Shown here: positions 62,297-64,000 of the stretch, one piece after another | Layout: each line of letters begins with the position of its first letter | Numbering within the stretch: position 1 is the first letter of the stretch | Assembly: GCA_039707465.1 (NCBI GenBank) | Contig: CM077643.1 | Coordinates: 378,736,419-378,800,418, forward strand | Source of the DNA: Rhabdophis nuchalis | Taxonomy: Eukaryota > Chordata > Lepidosauria > Squamata > Natricidae | Reading direction: 5' to 3' | Length of the DNA: 64,000 nucleotides | The notes under the pieces: generated by a model | Database searches by the model: none | The model's input: the letters and a program-made list of their open reading frames with translations, nothing else | Told to the model about the DNA's origin: nothing | Translations under genes and position numbers: made by a program

Positions 62297-64000
62297 TTTC
62301 ATTTATTTATTTCATTTCATTTATTTAATTTATATACCGCCCTTCCCCCTCTCGGGACTCAGGGCGGTGAACAGCCACAATAAAAAGAGGAAATACAAAA
62401 GTTAAAATAACAAATTAGTAAATATTAAATAATTTGGCCTATTATTATAAAACCCAATATTAAAACCCAATTAAAAGACTTGACAGACCGGCTGCACGAA
62501 ATAGATTTGTCTTCAGGGCCCGATGGAAGAGATGTAGGTCTGCGATCGTGCGTAATTCAGGGGGAGGTCATTCCAGAGGGCAGGAGCTGCCACAGAGAAG
62601 GCTCCCCCCCTGGGGGTCGCCAGCTGACATTGTCTGGCCGACGGGACCCTGAGGAGGCCCACTCTGTGGGAGCGGACTGGTCGGTGGGAGGTATTTGGCA
62701 GCAGGAGGCGGTCTTGCAGATAACCAGCTCCCTTGCCATGGAGCGCTTTAAAGATTGTCACCAGTATCTTGAAGCGCACCCTGAAAGCCACAGGCAGCCA
62801 GTGCAGCTCACGCAGGAGAGGTGTCACCTGGGAGCATCTAGGTGCTCCCAAAATCCCCTGCGCGGCCGCATTCTGAACTAACTGGAGCCTCCGGGTGCAT
62901 CTCAAGGGAAGCCCAATGTAGAGAGCATTACAATAGTCCAGGCAGGAGGTGTCGAGAGCTTGAATGACAGTGCATAAGGCATCACGATCCAGAAAGGGGC
63001 GCATCTGGCGTATTAGGCGAACCTGATAGAAGGCCCCCCTAGCCACGGCCATTATAGGCTCTTCTAAACACAGCCAAGAGTCCAGGAGGACACCCAAGTT
63101 GCGAGCCCTCTCTGTGGGGACCAATGACTCACCCCCAATAGCCAGAGATGGCATCAACTGGCTATACCGTGACGCCGGAAGACACAGCTACTCGGTCTTC
63201 GGTCGAAGCCTGTTCCTCCCCATCCAGACTCGCATGGCCTCCAGACATCGGGACATTACTTCCATGGCATCGTTGGGGTGGTCCGGTGTAGAGATATACA
63301 GCTGAGTATCATCAGTGTACTGATGGAACTCTACCCCAAAATCACGGATGATCTCACCCAATGGCTTCACATAGATGTTGAACAGGAGGGGCGAGAGGAC
63401 CGACCCCTGTGGAACCCCATAAGTGAGGCGCCTCGAAGTCGACCTCTGCCCCCTGCCAACACAAACTGCATCCAATCAGAGAGATAGGAGGAGAACCACC
63501 GTAGAACGGTGCCCCCCACCCCTAACCCCTCCAACCGGTGCAGCATGATACCATGGTCAATGGTATCAAAAGCCGCTGAGAGATCTAACAGGACCAGGAT
63601 AGAGGAACAGCCCCTATCCCAAGCCCTCCAGAGATCATCGACCAACACGACCAATGCCGTCTCCGTGCTGTGCCCGGGCCAGAAGCCAGACTGGCGCGAG
63701 TCTAGATAGACAGCTTCATCCAGGTGCTGAGGGAGCTGTCGCGCCACCATACTCTCAACAACCTTCGCAATAAATAGAAGGTTGGAGACAGGACAATAGT
63801 TGGCCAGAACAGCTGGATCCAGAGATGGCTTCTTGAGAAGAGGTCTCACCACCGCCTCTTTCAAGGCGGCCGGCAAAAACCCCTCACTCAGAGAAGCGTT
63901 GACAATTCCCTGGAGCCAGCCTCGTGTAACCTCCTGGGAGGCGGGTACCAACCAGGAGGGACACAGGTCCAATAAACGTGGTGGCGCTCAGCCGCCCCAA
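62297..64000 (-). mobile_element. L2-type LINE, 1.7 kb, frameshifted, runs off the window
   Basis: Tail TTTATTTATTTCATTTC, GGGCGGTGAACAGCC, then the RT ORF in pieces: 63157-62513 (C-terminal part), 63475-63188 (HQYTDDTQLYISTP, where the YADD catalytic motif is YTDD) and 63972-63367 ([31 protein letters not shown]). Frameshifts near 63170 and 63370-63470 show it is older than the copies at 5698 and 30218. The 5' end lies beyond 64000. Confidence 0.9.

Overview
This window is vertebrate nuclear DNA, almost certainly from a squamate reptile. It is about 90% intergenic or intronic sequence packed with L2 and CR1 LINEs, BovB (RTE) LINE remains, tRNA- and 5S-derived SINEs, very many short hAT-type elements with clean 8-bp target duplications, and long simple repeats including a GATA array. 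The repeat mix looks toxicoferan (snake or snake-like lizard) to me, but the sequence alone does not settle that. There is no prokaryotic or viral coding block, no CRISPR array and no functional RNA gene that I can support.

There is one host gene. A GC- and CpG-rich block (about 38.3-40.5 kb) holds the promoter, leader and first coding exon of KIF3C, a heavy chain of the heterotrimeric kinesin-2 family. The exon encodes 471 residues: the complete motor domain, the neck and the first part of the coiled-coil stalk. It ends at a strong splice donor (GTAAGC at 40710). Everything from 40710 to the end of the window reads as KIF3C intron 1, and the second exon is not in view. Positions 1 to about 38.3 kb are the upstream intergenic region, where I found no other gene.

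Layout. 0-8 kb: L2 pieces, a Tc1-like MITE, a hAT element, a CR1 3' end and a 2.2-kb L2 with an intact 639-residue reverse transcriptase ORF inserted in a SINE. 8-20 kb: hAT elements, a foldback CR1 inside an older LINE, a BovB 3' end, a solo LTR, a CR1 with a pentanucleotide tail and a tRNA-derived SINE. 20-33 kb: densely nested hAT, L2, L1, CR1 and SINE copies, long CTAC/CTAT arrays, and a second L2 with an intact ORF inside a Tc1-like MITE. 33-38 kb: hAT elements, one with a 20-bp minisatellite and one with a 162-bp tandem duplication, and a 5S-derived SINE. 38.3-40.7 kb: KIF3C exon 1. 40.7-64 kb: intron 1, with the same families, a second solo LTR, a hairpin MITE whose arm has expanded into a 13-unit 36-bp minisatellite, a GATA/TATAGG array, and a degraded L2 running off the window end.

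Most points of interest concern genome dynamics. Nested insertions give a relative chronology. Hairpin MITEs carry a motif close to the ZNF143/Staf binding site. KIF3C lacks the glycine-rich loop-11 insert known from mammalian KIF3C.
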